From assembly GCA_020073565.1 (NCBI GenBank), contig JAIQEY010000022.1:28758-92757 (forward strand): a stretch of 64,000 bases of DNA, in the 5' to 3' direction. Origin of the DNA: Terriglobia bacterium. Its GTDB lineage: Bacteria; Acidobacteriota; Terriglobia; Terriglobales; Acidobacteriaceae. Under the pieces are notes generated by a model. The model saw only the letters and a program-made list of their open reading frames with translations. It was not told the origin of the DNA and made no database searches. The position numbers were made by a program, and so were the translations under genes. Each line of letters begins with the position of its first letter. Position 1 is the stretch's first letter. Below are positions 7,834-14,960 of this stretch, piece after piece.

Positions 7834-8868
7834 TTATGACGTCGCCGCCGCTGCAGCATCTTTCACGACTTCCACATCAACTTTGCGCAGAAACTCGGCC
7901 GCTGCTTCCGGCAGCACCGTGTTGATGAACATGCCCGAGCCCAGTTCAAATCCCGCCACTCGCGTCAACCGCGGAATCACGCTCAGATACCAGTGAAAGT
8001 ACTTCACGCCATCGTTCTCGGCGGGAGCGCTTCGAATCGTAAAGTTGAAATCCGGGTCCGCCAGTCCGTGGTAGAGCTTGGCGAGCACCGAGCGCAGCAT
8101 GCGCGCCAGATCATTGACCTCCGCCGCGCTCACATCTCCGAAGCTGGCCATGTGCCGCCGAGGATAAATATGGGTGGAAAACGGCGCCGGCGAGGCGTAC
8201 AACTCGAGCGCGACAAAGTGCTCGGATACCATGACGATGCGGGTTTGTTCCTGTAATTCTTCTTCGAGCATCTGACAGAACATGCACGCGCCAAAGTCGT
8301 CGAAGTACCGCACAGCGTGTTGAAAACGCTCGCGCACCTGTAGCGAGATCACGGGAGTCGCGATCATCTGCGAGTGCGGGTGTTCCAGGCTCGTGCCGGC
8401 ATCAATCCCGTGATTCTTGAAGATCGTGATGTGCGCGATGCGCGGATCGAGACTCAGTTCATCGTAGCGAGTCTTATAGATGCGGAGGATTTCCGCCACG
8501 TAGGAATCGGGCATCAGGGCCAGAACCTGGGAGTGATCGGGCGTCTCAATGATCACATCGTGAACCCCGAAACCGTTGACCACCCGGCGCGAACGGTGGA
8601 CCGTGCGCGTCGGCTGCACGTCGCGGGAAAGAGCCGCAAACTTGTTCGGGACCACTCGTGCATGCCACGGGACATCCATCGATGCCGGTACCCGCAGAAC
8701 TTCTGGTGGAGTCAGTTTCTCGTTTCCCGGACAGAAAGGGCAGTTGGCGACAAGCGATGCGAGCGGCTTCCGTTCGCGGTGGCGCGCCATTTCTTCCGGA
8801 CGACGGGCTCGCTCGGTGGCAATCACAACCCATTCCTTGGTCGCAAAATTCTGGCGTAGTTCTGACAT
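7834..8868 (-). CDS. galT: Galactose-1-phosphate uridylyltransferase
   Basis: Transfers UMP from UDP-glucose to galactose-1-phosphate in the Leloir pathway, in the cytoplasm. The 344-residue length matches the family. A CPFC zinc motif (C43, C46) in NCPFCPGNE is followed by the active-site H-P-H-S-Q (163-167), where H165 is the nucleophile that forms the uridylyl intermediate. A second metal-site segment, GACMFCQMLEEE, follows. The C-terminal half is the second HIT-fold domain (YPRRHMASFGD, FHWYLSVIPR). Some acidobacterial relatives act on other sugar-1-phosphates or on ADP-glucose, so galactose specificity is inferred. The gene is alone on the minus strand, back to back with asd, with no other Leloir gene in the window. 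Confidence 0.92.
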   Translation of the reverse strand: MSELRQNFATKEWVVIATERARRPEEMARHRERKPLASLVANCPFCPGNEKLTPPEVLRVPASMDVPWHARVVPNKFAALSRDVQPTRTVHRSRRVVNGFGVHDVIIETPDHSQVLALMPDSYVAEILRIYKTRYDELSLDPRIAHITIFKNHGIDAGTSLEHPHSQMIATPVISLQVRERFQHAVRYFDDFGACMFCQMLEEELQEQTRIVMVSEHFVALELYASPAPFSTHIYPRRHMASFGDVSAAEVNDLARMLRSVLAKLYHGLADPDFNFTIRSAPAENDGVKYFHWYLSVIPRLTRVAGFELGSGMFINTVLPEAAAEFLRKVDVEVVKDAAAAATS

Positions 8869-8945
8869 TGGTTACTCCTAGGCCAAGCCTACGCTTCCGC
8901 TCGAGAATCGAACAGGCACCAAGGGTCGTGGGGCTGAAATTCATG

Positions 8946-9023
8946 AACCACAAAGGACACGAAGTCACACTAAGGTGTGATCCCTGAAGGTTGCCTTCGT
9001 GCTCCTGTGTATCCTTCGTGGTT
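8946..9023. repeat. Inverted repeat of the ACCACxAAGG family
   Basis: The left arm 8946-8975 starts AACCACAAAGGACACGAAG, and the right arm 8994-9023 ends ATCCTTCGTGGTT. Reverse-complemented, the two 30-base arms agree at 22 positions, with an 18-base spacer. The element lies in the divergent gap between galT and asd, just ahead of the asd start. Confidence 0.6.
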
Positions 9024-9093
9024 AATTCAAGGCGGGTGGGTCCGCCGCGGTATTCGCCTGAGAAAAGTCGCTGGTATAAAATCACAGTTCAGC

Positions 9094-10146
9094 ATGTCCA
9101 CCAAACTTTCTGTAGGAATTCTCGGTGCCACGGGCATCGTTGGGCAGAGATTTATCCAGATGCTCGAACATCACCCGTGGTTTGAAGTGTCGTGGCTGGC
9201 CGCGTCCGATCGTTCGGAAGGTCGACCGTATGCCGAAGCCGCCCGCTGGCGCTTGAAGACTGCCATCCCGGCCCCGATTGCAAACATGACAGTTTCGCCG
9301 GCCAAGCCGGAAGGTGCGCCGAAGATCATCTTTGCTGCTTTGGATGCGGGCATCGCGCGCGAACTGGAGCCACAATTTGCCGCCGCGGGCTGCGCGGTCG
9401 TTTCCAACTCGAGCGCCCTGCGCATGCAGACCGATGTTCCTCTTGTGATCCCGGAAGTCAACGGCGACCACATTCGGCTGATCGAAAAGCAATCCTGGCG
9501 CACCAAGTCGGGCGGCTACGTCGTCACCAACCCCAACTGCTCTGCGATTGGCCTGGTGCTCGCACTGGCTCCATTGCATCGCGCGTTCCATCTTGAGACC
9601 GTGATGGCGGTCACCATGCAAGCAGTCAGCGGTGCCGGATATCCCGGAGTGGCGTCGCTCGATATTCTCGGCAACGTGATTCCCTACATCGGAAAAGAAG
9701 AAGAAAAGATGGAGGAGGAGACGCTAAAACTGCTGGGAACGCTGAAGGGTCCGCATATCGAACCGGCTCACTTCGCCATGAGTGCACAATGCAATCGCGT
9801 CGCGGTGGAGGATGGGCACACGGAATCGGTCGCGATCAAGCTGAAGAAAAAGGCGGCGGCCGAAGAGATCATCGCCGCTTGGAATGATTTCCAGGCCGAA
9901 CCGCAGCAACTCCGCTTACCGAGCGCGCCGTCTCAACCGGTTGCTTACCTGACCGCGCACGATCGTCCACAGCCGAGGTTTGACTGCGACCTAGGCGCCG
10001 GCATGACAACTGCCGTTGGACGTTTGCGGCGCTGCACCGTACTCGACTGGAAGTTCACGGTGTTGTCGCACAACACGATTCGCGGCGCCGCCGGAGCTGC
10101 GCTGCTCAATGCCGAGCTTCTCAAAGCGAAGGGGTATCTGGGGTGA
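9094..10146 (+). CDS. asd: Aspartate-semialdehyde dehydrogenase
   Basis: Reduces aspartyl phosphate to aspartate semialdehyde with NADPH, the branch point to lysine/DAP, threonine and methionine. From this ATG the protein has 350 residues. The Rossmann motif GILGATGIVGQRF is at the N-terminus, the catalytic cysteine is C149 in VTNPNCSAIG, and the acid/base histidine is H242 in VEDGHTES. The spacing and the IPYIGKEEEKMEEET insertion mark the archaeal/fungal-type ASADH rather than the E. coli type. The frame opens 39 codons earlier, but that stretch is repeat DNA and the MSTKLSVGILGATG start fits the family. It begins the asd-lysC-dapB-dapA-dapD run, all on the same strand. Confidence 0.95.
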   Translation: MSTKLSVGILGATGIVGQRFIQMLEHHPWFEVSWLAASDRSEGRPYAEAARWRLKTAIPAPIANMTVSPAKPEGAPKIIFAALDAGIARELEPQFAAAGCAVVSNSSALRMQTDVPLVIPEVNGDHIRLIEKQSWRTKSGGYVVTNPNCSAIGLVLALAPLHRAFHLETVMAVTMQAVSGAGYPGVASLDILGNVIPYIGKEEEKMEEETLKLLGTLKGPHIEPAHFAMSAQCNRVAVEDGHTESVAIKLKKKAAAEEIIAAWNDFQAEPQQLRLPSAPSQPVAYLTAHDRPQPRFDCDLGAGMTTAVGRLRRCTVLDWKFTVLSHNTIRGAAGAALLNAELLKAKGYLG

Positions 10147-10155
10147 AAGCGATAT

Positions 10156-10330
10156 CTACCTTGGAGGCACGGAGACACGGAGAAAAACGGAATCGAATCT
10201 GTTTTGTTCGGCGCCTCGTGGGACGACCTGTGCACACGCCGAAATTCCGTGACGTCTCAGCTACCCGCGTACCCTCAGAACACCAGCTTTTTTTCATGCT
10301 TTCCTCCGTGTCTCTGTGCCTCCGTGGTAA
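10156..10330. mobile_element. Inverted-repeat element between asd and lysC
   Basis: The left arm 10156-10186 (CTACCTTGGAGGCACGGAGA...) and right arm 10300-10330 (...TGTGCCTCCGTGGTAA) are 31-base inverted copies with about five mismatches. They flank a 113-base core with no coding sign. The element fills nearly the whole asd-lysC gap, so it could form a long hairpin in the transcript. It belongs to the same family as the repeats at 8.95, 23.1 and 37.3 kb. Confidence 0.6.
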
Positions 10331-10363
10331 GTTTGCGTCTTATCTCCAGAGGGATTGCCGCCC

Positions 10364-11737
10364 ATGATCGTCATGAAGTTTGGCGGGACCTCGGTGCAGG
10401 ACGCGAAGGCGATCGACCGCGTGGCGCAGATCGTCCAGGGGCGATTGGCCGACCGACCGGTGGTGGTCGTCAGCGCCATGGCCAAAGTCACCGATGCCCT
10501 GCTCGCCATGGGCAAGGCCGCGGGCGGCGGCGATCGCAAGACCGCGTTAAAGATGGCGCGCGCCCTCCGCGAGCGCCACTACGAAACATCCGGAGAGTTG
10601 CTCGGCACGGCCCTATTTACCGAGTTTCACGGCAACCTGGGCGCCGACTTCGAGGATCTGGACGAATTGCTGCGAGGAATCGGAGCGGTCGGCGAAATCA
10701 CGCCGCGCACCTACGACAACGTCGCGGCCTTCGGCGAAATGCTCTCGAGCAAGATTGTCGCCGCCGCCTTCACAGCGCGCGGACTGCCGGGAGTCCATGT
10801 GGATTCGCGGCAGTGTCTGCTGACCGACAATAGCTTCATGCGCGCGGTTCCGCAGTTCGACGAGACCAATGAGCGCCTGCAGAAAAAAGTAAAGCCCCTG
10901 CTCGCTGCCGGGAAAGTTCCCGTGATGGGCGGTTTCATTGGTTCCAACCGCGCCGGTATCACCACGACCATTGGGCGCGGAGGCTCGGACTTTTCGGCGG
11001 CGATCTTCGGTGCCGGCCTGGATGCTGAGCGCATCGAGATCTGGACCGACGTGGACGGCATGATGACGACTGACCCGCGCCTGTGTCCCGACGCCCGCCG
11101 CATCAAGGTCATCAGTTTTGATGAAGCCGCCGAGCTTGCATATTTCGGCGCCAAGGTCTTGCATCCCGCGACGGTGTTGCCGGCCATTCAGAAGAACATT
11201 CCCGTCTATGTTCTAAATTCGCAGAATCCCACCTGCGAAGGGACCAAGATCACGGCGCGCGCGCCTCGTGGCTCCAACGTTTTCAAAGCCATTGCGCTCA
11301 AGAAAAAAATCACCATCATCGATGTGGCGGCGCCGCGCCGGCTGCTGGTCCACGGCTACTTGAAGTCCATCTTCGAGGTATTCGATAACCACAACGTGGC
11401 GGTGGACGTGGTCTCTACGTCCGAGGTGAGTGTGTCGGTGACGGCGGAGACGAACGAGGCAATTCCCGCGCTCGCCGCCGACCTGGCCAAACTCGCGGAC
11501 GTAAAATACGAAGGCCGAAAAGCAATCGTCTGCCTGGTGGGAGAGAGTTTGCGCGATACTCCAGGGGTCGCCGCTAAGGTTTTCGGAATTCTGGAAGATG
11601 TGAAGATTCGCATGATCTCCCAGGGCGCTTCGGAAATTAATCTGACGTTCGTGATCGAGGAAGATGACGCCGCCGAGGTCGTCCGGCGTTTGCACAAGGA
11701 GTTCTACGCCGAGGCGGACCCGGAGATTTTCGCGTGA
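10364..11737 (+). CDS. lysC: Aspartate kinase
   Basis: Phosphorylates L-aspartate to aspartyl-4-phosphate, the first step toward lysine, DAP, threonine and methionine. The protein has about 457 residues. The kinase domain starts with MKFGGTSVQDAKAI. It contains VVSAMAKVTD, the aspartate/ATP-site strand GGFIGSNRAGITTTIGRGGSDFSA, and WTDVDGMMTTDPR. Two C-terminal ACT domains (about residues 310-457) should bind the allosteric amino acid. No second catalytic domain is fused. TTG 10355 or ATG 10373 are alternative starts; AGAGGG lies about ten bases before ATG 10364. It sits downstream of asd with a repeat element between. Confidence 0.95.
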   Translation: MIVMKFGGTSVQDAKAIDRVAQIVQGRLADRPVVVVSAMAKVTDALLAMGKAAGGGDRKTALKMARALRERHYETSGELLGTALFTEFHGNLGADFEDLDELLRGIGAVGEITPRTYDNVAAFGEMLSSKIVAAAFTARGLPGVHVDSRQCLLTDNSFMRAVPQFDETNERLQKKVKPLLAAGKVPVMGGFIGSNRAGITTTIGRGGSDFSAAIFGAGLDAERIEIWTDVDGMMTTDPRLCPDARRIKVISFDEAAELAYFGAKVLHPATVLPAIQKNIPVYVLNSQNPTCEGTKITARAPRGSNVFKAIALKKKITIIDVAAPRRLLVHGYLKSIFEVFDNHNVAVDVVSTSEVSVSVTAETNEAIPALAADLAKLADVKYEGRKAIVCLVGESLRDTPGVAAKVFGILEDVKIRMISQGASEINLTFVIEEDDAAEVVRRLHKEFYAEADPEIFA

Positions 11738-11816
11738 AGGGCTAACTATCTCACCGCCGAGACGCGGCGATCGCCAAGGGAGAACAGAATTGGATAACGG
11801 CTGTATGATTTTCGTG

Positions 11817-11851
11817 TTTCCTCTGTGCTCTCTGTGGCCTCTGTGGTGAAC
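11817..11851. repeat. CCTCTGTG repeat arm between lysC and dapB
   Basis: TTTCCTCTGTGCTCTCTGTG and the following GCCTCTGTGGTGAAC form the right arm of the CACAGAGG family. A degenerate left arm, CACCGCCGAGACGCGG, lies at about 11752. The arm ends ten bases before the dapB ATG and so covers the usual ribosome-binding position. No clear Shine-Dalgarno is seen for dapB. Confidence 0.5.
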
Positions 11852-11859
11852 GTTTTCCA

Positions 11860-12540
11860 ATGCATCTTCTGATCCTAGGCCGTGGCAAGACAGGCTCTCT
11901 GGTGGCTGAGGTTGCCCAGGAGCGCCGGCACCATGTCCACACGATGGACGTGGAGGAAAATGCGAATGCCGCCGGCCTTACTCCCGACGTTCTCTCCACC
12001 ACAGACGCTGTCATCGACTTCACAACCCCCGCCGCGGTCGTCGCCAACGCCGAAGCCTGCATCCGCGCCGGAAAGAAGATGGTCGTGGGAACTACCGGTT
12101 GGTACGACCAGGTACCGCGGCTGCGCGAGATGGTTCTCTCCGCCAAAAGCGCCTTCCTCTACGGATCGAATTTCTCCATCGGCGTGAACTTGTTTTTCGA
12201 AATCGTAGCCACCGCCGCCGCTGCTTCCAAATACGATTATTCCGGACAAATCTTCGAACGCCATCACGTCCAGAAGAAAGATGCGCCCTCGGGAACCGCA
12301 CTCACGATCCAGAACATTGCACGTGCCTCGGGTGGCCAGGAACTCGAGATCGTTTCCTTCCGTGAAGGCGACGTGGTGGGCTTGCACGAGATCACCTACG
12401 ATTCTCCCAACGACCGCATCTATCTCTGTCACGACGCCAAGTCCCGCCGTGGATTCGCCGAGGGCGCCGTCCGAGGGGCCGAGTGGCTGGCGGGCAAAAC
12501 CGGCTTCTTCGAATTTCGCGACATCTGGCGTGAGCTCTGA
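11860..12540 (+). CDS. dapB: 4-hydroxy-tetrahydrodipicolinate reductase
   Basis: Reduces hydroxy-tetrahydrodipicolinate (the DapA product) to tetrahydrodipicolinate using NAD(P)H. At 226 residues it is somewhat shorter than the usual 240-270. The N-terminal Rossmann motif LILGRGKTGSLV is followed by VIDFTTPAAV and VVGTTGW. The catalytic region has ERHHVQKKDAPSGTALTI, with H135/H136 and the K-x-DAPSGTA substrate loop (139-147). The C-terminus returns to the Rossmann half. The shortening is in the N-terminal domain between VMDVEENANA and DVLSTTD. The gene sits third in the DAP cluster. Confidence 0.92.
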   Translation: MHLLILGRGKTGSLVAEVAQERRHHVHTMDVEENANAAGLTPDVLSTTDAVIDFTTPAAVVANAEACIRAGKKMVVGTTGWYDQVPRLREMVLSAKSAFLYGSNFSIGVNLFFEIVATAAAASKYDYSGQIFERHHVQKKDAPSGTALTIQNIARASGGQELEIVSFREGDVVGLHEITYDSPNDRIYLCHDAKSRRGFAEGAVRGAEWLAGKTGFFEFRDIWREL

Positions 12541-12570
12541 TATTTCCACCTGGAGATACGGGGCTTCCCC

Positions 12571-12600
12571 CGTCTCCGGAGACGCAGCAAGCCGCGTCTC
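12571..12600. repeat. Palindrome plus GAGACGC hairpin between dapB and dapA
   Basis: CGTCTCCGGAGACG (12571-12584) is a perfect 14-base palindrome. It overlaps a second inverted repeat, GAGACGC (12579-12585) with GCGTCTC (12594-12600), loop AGCAAGCC. The two structures are mutually exclusive. They fill the dapB-dapA gap and resemble the hairpin repeats scattered through acidobacterial genomes. A role in RNA processing is only a possibility. Confidence 0.55.
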
Positions 12601-12650
12601 TACGGGACTCGCACATGCACAGAGGTAGCGTTAAGAGTTATCCTTAACAA

Positions 12651-13787
12651 ATGCAACTGCGAGGATGTGGCACCGCTCTTGTCACCCCGTTTTCCCAGGA
12701 CGGCGCGGTCGACGAAAACGCGCTGCGCAATCTGGTCGGCTGGCAGGTGGAATCGGGCATCGATTTCCTGATCCCCTGCGGCACTACCGGCGAAACTCCC
12801 ACTCTCAATCACGACGAGTGGCTGCGCGTGATCGACGTAACCATCGAAGTGGCCGCGGGACGAGTTCCCATCGTAGCCGGCGCAACCTCGAACTCAACGC
12901 AGGAGGCGGTCGCGAAGGCAAAGGAGGTAGCCGCCAGGCCGGGCGTCAACGCCATCCTTACCGCGTCGCCCTATTACAACAAGCCGACGCAGGAAGGTCA
13001 GTATCGCCATTTCCGCGCCATCGCCGAAGCCGTCGACAAGCCGGTCATTGTCTACAACGTCCCTGGCCGGACGAGTGCCAATCTCGAACCGGCAACCTTG
13101 GCGCGCCTGTGCGAGGTTCCCAATATCGCCGGAGTCAAAGAAGCCAGCGGCAGCATGACGCAAATCGCCGAGGTCTTAAACATGGTCCCGCAGACCTTCT
13201 TGGTACTCTCGGGCGATGATGCCGTCACCTTGCCGGTAATTGCGTTGGGCGGTGTGGGCGTGATTTCGGTGGTCTCCAACGAGATCCCGCGCGAGATGGC
13301 CGAGATGACGCGCGCTGCCCTGGCCAACGACTGGACGACCGCCCGCACCATCCACCGCAAGTATTTTCCCCTGATGCAGGCCAACTTCATCGAATCCAGC
13401 CCGCTGCCGGTGAAGGCCGTGCTCGCTATGATGGGCAAGATCGAAGAAGTCTATCGCCTGCCGCTGCTCCCGATGCGCCGCGACACGCGCTCCAAGCTAC
13501 AGCGAGTCGCAACTGATGCCGGACTCGTGTCCAAGCCTGTCAATACAGCGCCCACAGCAGCCCCCAGTGAGTTCTACGTCTATGAGAACTGGGCGGCGGG
13601 CCCGCATAAGGCGGTGGTGCACCGCGCCGCCTGCGGACAATGCAGTTCCGGCAAAGGACGTCCCGCCGGCCACGATCCCAATCATTCGCGCTGGCACGGT
13701 CCATACGCCACCGCCACCGAAGCCCGAGAAGCGTCGCACCACATGGCCGGAGTGCTGATTCGGAGCGAATGCAAGTGCGTAGCGTAA
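12651..13787 (+). CDS. dapA: 4-hydroxy-tetrahydrodipicolinate synthase with extra C-terminal Cys/His-rich tail
   Basis: Condenses pyruvate with aspartate semialdehyde. The first ~295 residues are a normal DapA TIM barrel: the GTTGETPTL motif (T45, T46), Y135 in VYNVPGR, and the Schiff-base lysine K163 in AGVKEASG. The protein then continues to 378 residues, about 80 more than the family norm. The tail contains YVYENWAAGPHKAVVHR, C328-x2-C331, a Gly/His-rich stretch (NHSRWHGPYATATEA) and a final C374-x-C376. Similar small V-H-x3-C-x2-C / W-x-GPY-x-T-x2-EA modules are found as stand-alone proteins, so this looks like a fused accessory domain, possibly metal binding. No frameshift is needed to read it. 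Confidence 0.94.
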   Translation: MQLRGCGTALVTPFSQDGAVDENALRNLVGWQVESGIDFLIPCGTTGETPTLNHDEWLRVIDVTIEVAAGRVPIVAGATSNSTQEAVAKAKEVAARPGVNAILTASPYYNKPTQEGQYRHFRAIAEAVDKPVIVYNVPGRTSANLEPATLARLCEVPNIAGVKEASGSMTQIAEVLNMVPQTFLVLSGDDAVTLPVIALGGVGVISVVSNEIPREMAEMTRAALANDWTTARTIHRKYFPLMQANFIESSPLPVKAVLAMMGKIEEVYRLPLLPMRRDTRSKLQRVATDAGLVSKPVNTAPTAAPSEFYVYENWAAGPHKAVVHRAACGQCSSGKGRPAGHDPNHSRWHGPYATATEAREASHHMAGVLIRSECKCVA

Positions 13788-13789
13788 AA

Positions 13790-13870
13790 GAGCAGCTACG
13801 AGCCGCGAGCTACGAGCTTAAAGCGACAGACTTCATGAATTGTCATCCTGAGCGAAGCGAGGGACCTGCT
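13790..13870. repeat. Repeat-rich gap between dapA and dapD
   Basis: The stretch holds a near-tandem AGCTACGAG/CGAGCTACGAGC motif (about 13793-13817) and the interspersed sequence TCATCCTGAGCGAAGCGAGG (from 13843) followed by GACC. The second string is a widely scattered intergenic repeat type in this and related phyla. Nothing coding is visible in the 135-base gap. Confidence 0.45.
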
Positions 13871-13922
13871 GTTCGCAATCTCAACACTCGCCACTCCACG
13901 ACCCGCCATTGTTCAACTTCTT

Positions 13923-14774
13923 ATGCCTGACTCGACATCAGAATTGAAGTCAACCATCGAAGTCTTGTACGCATCGACCACCATCGGCGATCCAGCCGCG
14001 GCCCGCCGCAACTTCGCGGACTTCCGCGCGCGCCTGACCCGCGGCGAGATCCGCGCCGCCGAGCGCGTCAACAACCGATGGATCACGAACGCCTGGGTCA
14101 AGCAAGGCATTCTGCTCGGCTTCCGTCTCGGCGAACTGAAAGAGATGTCCGATGGCGACATCCTCAACTTCATCGACAAGGACACCTTCCCTGCCCGTCG
14201 CATCACCCTCGCCGACCGAGTCCGGGTCGTCCCCGGAGGCTCCACCATCCGCGAGGGCGCCTACGTCGCTCCGTCGGTCGTCTGCATGCCGCCCATGTTC
14301 ATCAACGTCGGCGCCTACGTGGACGAGGGCACCATGGTCGACTCGCACGCCCTGGTCGGCTCGTGCGCGCAGATCGGCAAGCGCGTCCACCTCAGTGCTG
14401 CCGCCCAGATCGGAGGCGTGCTCGAACCCATCAACGCCGCCCCGGTCATCCTCGAAGACGACGTGCTGGTCGGCGGCAACTGCGGAGTCTTCGAAGGCAC
14501 GCTGGTGCGAACCCGAGCTGTGCTCGGAGCAGGCACGATCCTGACCCGTTCTACCCCGCTCTACGACCTCGTCCGCGGAGAAGTCTATCGAGCAACCCCT
14601 GACCACCCGCTCGAAGTCCCCGAAAACGCCGTCGTCGTTCCCGGCTCGCGCGCCGTGAGCAAGGGCAAAGGCAAATCCGACGACTGGAACCTGTCCCTCT
14701 ACACGCCCGTGATCGTCAAGTATCGCGACGAGAAGACCGAGCGCGGGATCGAACTGGAAGACTGGCTAAGGTAG
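13923..14774 (+). CDS. dapD: 2,3,4,5-tetrahydropyridine-2,6-dicarboxylate N-succinyltransferase
   Basis: Adds succinyl from succinyl-CoA to tetrahydrodipicolinate, which assigns this organism to the succinylase branch of DAP/lysine synthesis. The 283-residue protein has an alpha-helical N-terminus (residues 1-105). It is followed by a left-handed beta-helix of hexapeptide repeats, such as IREGAYVAPSVVCMPPMFINVGAYVDEG and AQIGGVLEPINAAPVILEDDVLVGGNCGVFEG, the trimeric acyltransferase core. The end, KSDDWNLSLYTPVIVKYRDEKT, is also typical of DapD. It closes the DAP cluster; dapC, dapE and dapF are not nearby. Confidence 0.95.
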   Translation: MPDSTSELKSTIEVLYASTTIGDPAAARRNFADFRARLTRGEIRAAERVNNRWITNAWVKQGILLGFRLGELKEMSDGDILNFIDKDTFPARRITLADRVRVVPGGSTIREGAYVAPSVVCMPPMFINVGAYVDEGTMVDSHALVGSCAQIGKRVHLSAAAQIGGVLEPINAAPVILEDDVLVGGNCGVFEGTLVRTRAVLGAGTILTRSTPLYDLVRGEVYRATPDHPLEVPENAVVVPGSRAVSKGKGKSDDWNLSLYTPVIVKYRDEKTERGIELEDWLR

Positions 14775-14844
14775 AACTGTACTCGACTGCGAGAATCGAT
14801 GGCGGCGATACTCGGGTCTTTCCTGTAATTGCACACGCTGGTTT

Positions 14845-14872
14845 TTGATTTCACCGACCAACGCCTTACAAT
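14845..14872 (+). promoter_or_regulatory. Predicted sigma-70-like promoter for the OLD-family gene
   Basis: TTGATT (14845-14850) and TACAAT (14867-14872) are separated by 16 bases, a good match to the vegetative consensus. The expected transcription start lies about 80 bases before the ATG at 14961, leaving a leader with a GC-rich imperfect hairpin around 14891-14920. Confidence 0.5.
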
Positions 14873-14960
14873 AAAAGGTTTGGTCAGAACGACGGCTCCG
14901 TTCGGGGACGGTGGCTGTGGGGGGTAGGATGCCTGGCACTATCTAGAGGGGAGAAACAGC

